Source of the DNA: an uncultured Kangiella sp.
GTDB taxonomy: Bacteria > Pseudomonadota > Gammaproteobacteria > Enterobacterales > DSM-103792
Assembly: GCA_946480585.1 (NCBI GenBank)
Contig: CAMLKQ010000158.1
Span: 1 to 5,592, forward strand
DNA: 5,592 nt
Direction: 5' to 3'
Below, in pieces: positions 5,426 through 5,592 of the stretch (positions within the stretch are counted from its first letter, which is position 1; every line of letters begins with the position of its first letter). A model generated the notes under the pieces. That model was given only the letters and a program-made list of their open reading frames with translations. It was not told where the DNA came from and made no database searches. Both the position numbers and the translations under genes were made by a program.

Positions 5426-5592
5426 ATGCAGTTTCAACGGCTCAGTGCCGAGCAGGCGCAGCAACAATTGCAGGCGGGTGCCGTGTTGGTCGATATCCGC
5501 GATCCGGTGGCGTTTGCGGCCGGCCATGTCGACGGTGCGCGGCGACTCGGCAACGACAATCTGAGCGAGTTTCTCGCCAGCGCCGATCCGGA
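5426..5592 (+). CDS. glpE: GlpE-like thiosulfate sulfurtransferase (rhodanese), 5' part only
   Basis: Only the first 55 codons are present before the window ends. GlpE is a small single-domain rhodanese that moves sulfane sulfur from thiosulfate to acceptors such as cyanide or thioredoxin. The start (MQFQRLSAEQAQQQLQ) and the motif VLVDIRDPVAFAAGHVDGA (20-38) are the first rhodanese signature and align with E. coli GlpE, including the following LGNDNLSEF stretch. The catalytic cysteine, expected near residue 65, lies beyond the right edge, so activity cannot be judged here. The ATG at 5426 has a good ribosome site (AGGAG, 5414-5418, 7-nt spacing). The 26-bp gap after elaA shows no terminator, so it is probably the third gene of the ygiM operon. 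Confidence 0.88.
   Translation, partial: MQFQRLSAEQAQQQLQAGAVLVDIRDPVAFAAGHVDGARRLGNDNLSEFLASADP

Overview
The window looks like chromosomal DNA of a GC-rich gammaproteobacterium. The main evidence is gene identity and order. A ygiF-type CYTH/CHAD triphosphatase gene stands back to back with a ygiM-type SH3/membrane-anchor gene, as in Escherichia coli and relatives, and ElaA-type and GlpE-type proteins follow. Codon use is uniformly G/C-rich at third positions. I see no insertion sequence, CRISPR array, tRNA or rRNA. The genus cannot be resolved by eye.

Layout. Positions 1-72 are the last 23 codons of an upstream gene, probably lemA-like. A hairpin with a T-rich tail (98-138) lies between it and a 636-residue HtpX-like M48 membrane metalloprotease (156-2066). 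That protease carries a long C-terminal helical extension with two TerB-like stretches. Just past its stop codon are three degenerate 18-bp tandem repeats (2073-2126). A small secreted protein with four cysteines follows (2204-2524). A symmetrical terminator (2548-2576) separates it from the convergent minus-strand ygiF homologue (2599-4116).

The region 4117-4339 is a divergent control region. It has two back-to-back sigma70-type promoters with identical TACAAT -10 boxes. The rightward transcript would begin with a roughly 100-nt structured leader holding two hairpins and a possible 25-codon leader ORF. ygiM follows with a GTG start (4340-4921), overlapped by 14 bp by an elaA-type GNAT acetyltransferase gene (4908-5399). 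The start of a glpE rhodanese gene (5426-5592) runs off the right edge.

How the genes relate. LemA plus M48 protease is a recurring envelope-associated pair. ygiF and ygiM share a control region but encode proteins in different compartments: a cytosolic triphosphatase and a periplasm-facing anchored SH3 protein. ygiM, elaA and probably glpE form a rightward operon. In E. coli the gene beside ygiM is cca and the gene after ygiF is glnE, so this core pair has different outer neighbours here. No clearly novel multi-gene system is visible. The best leads are the ygiM leader, the M48 C-terminal extension, the lemA-M48 hairpin and the small four-cysteine exported protein.
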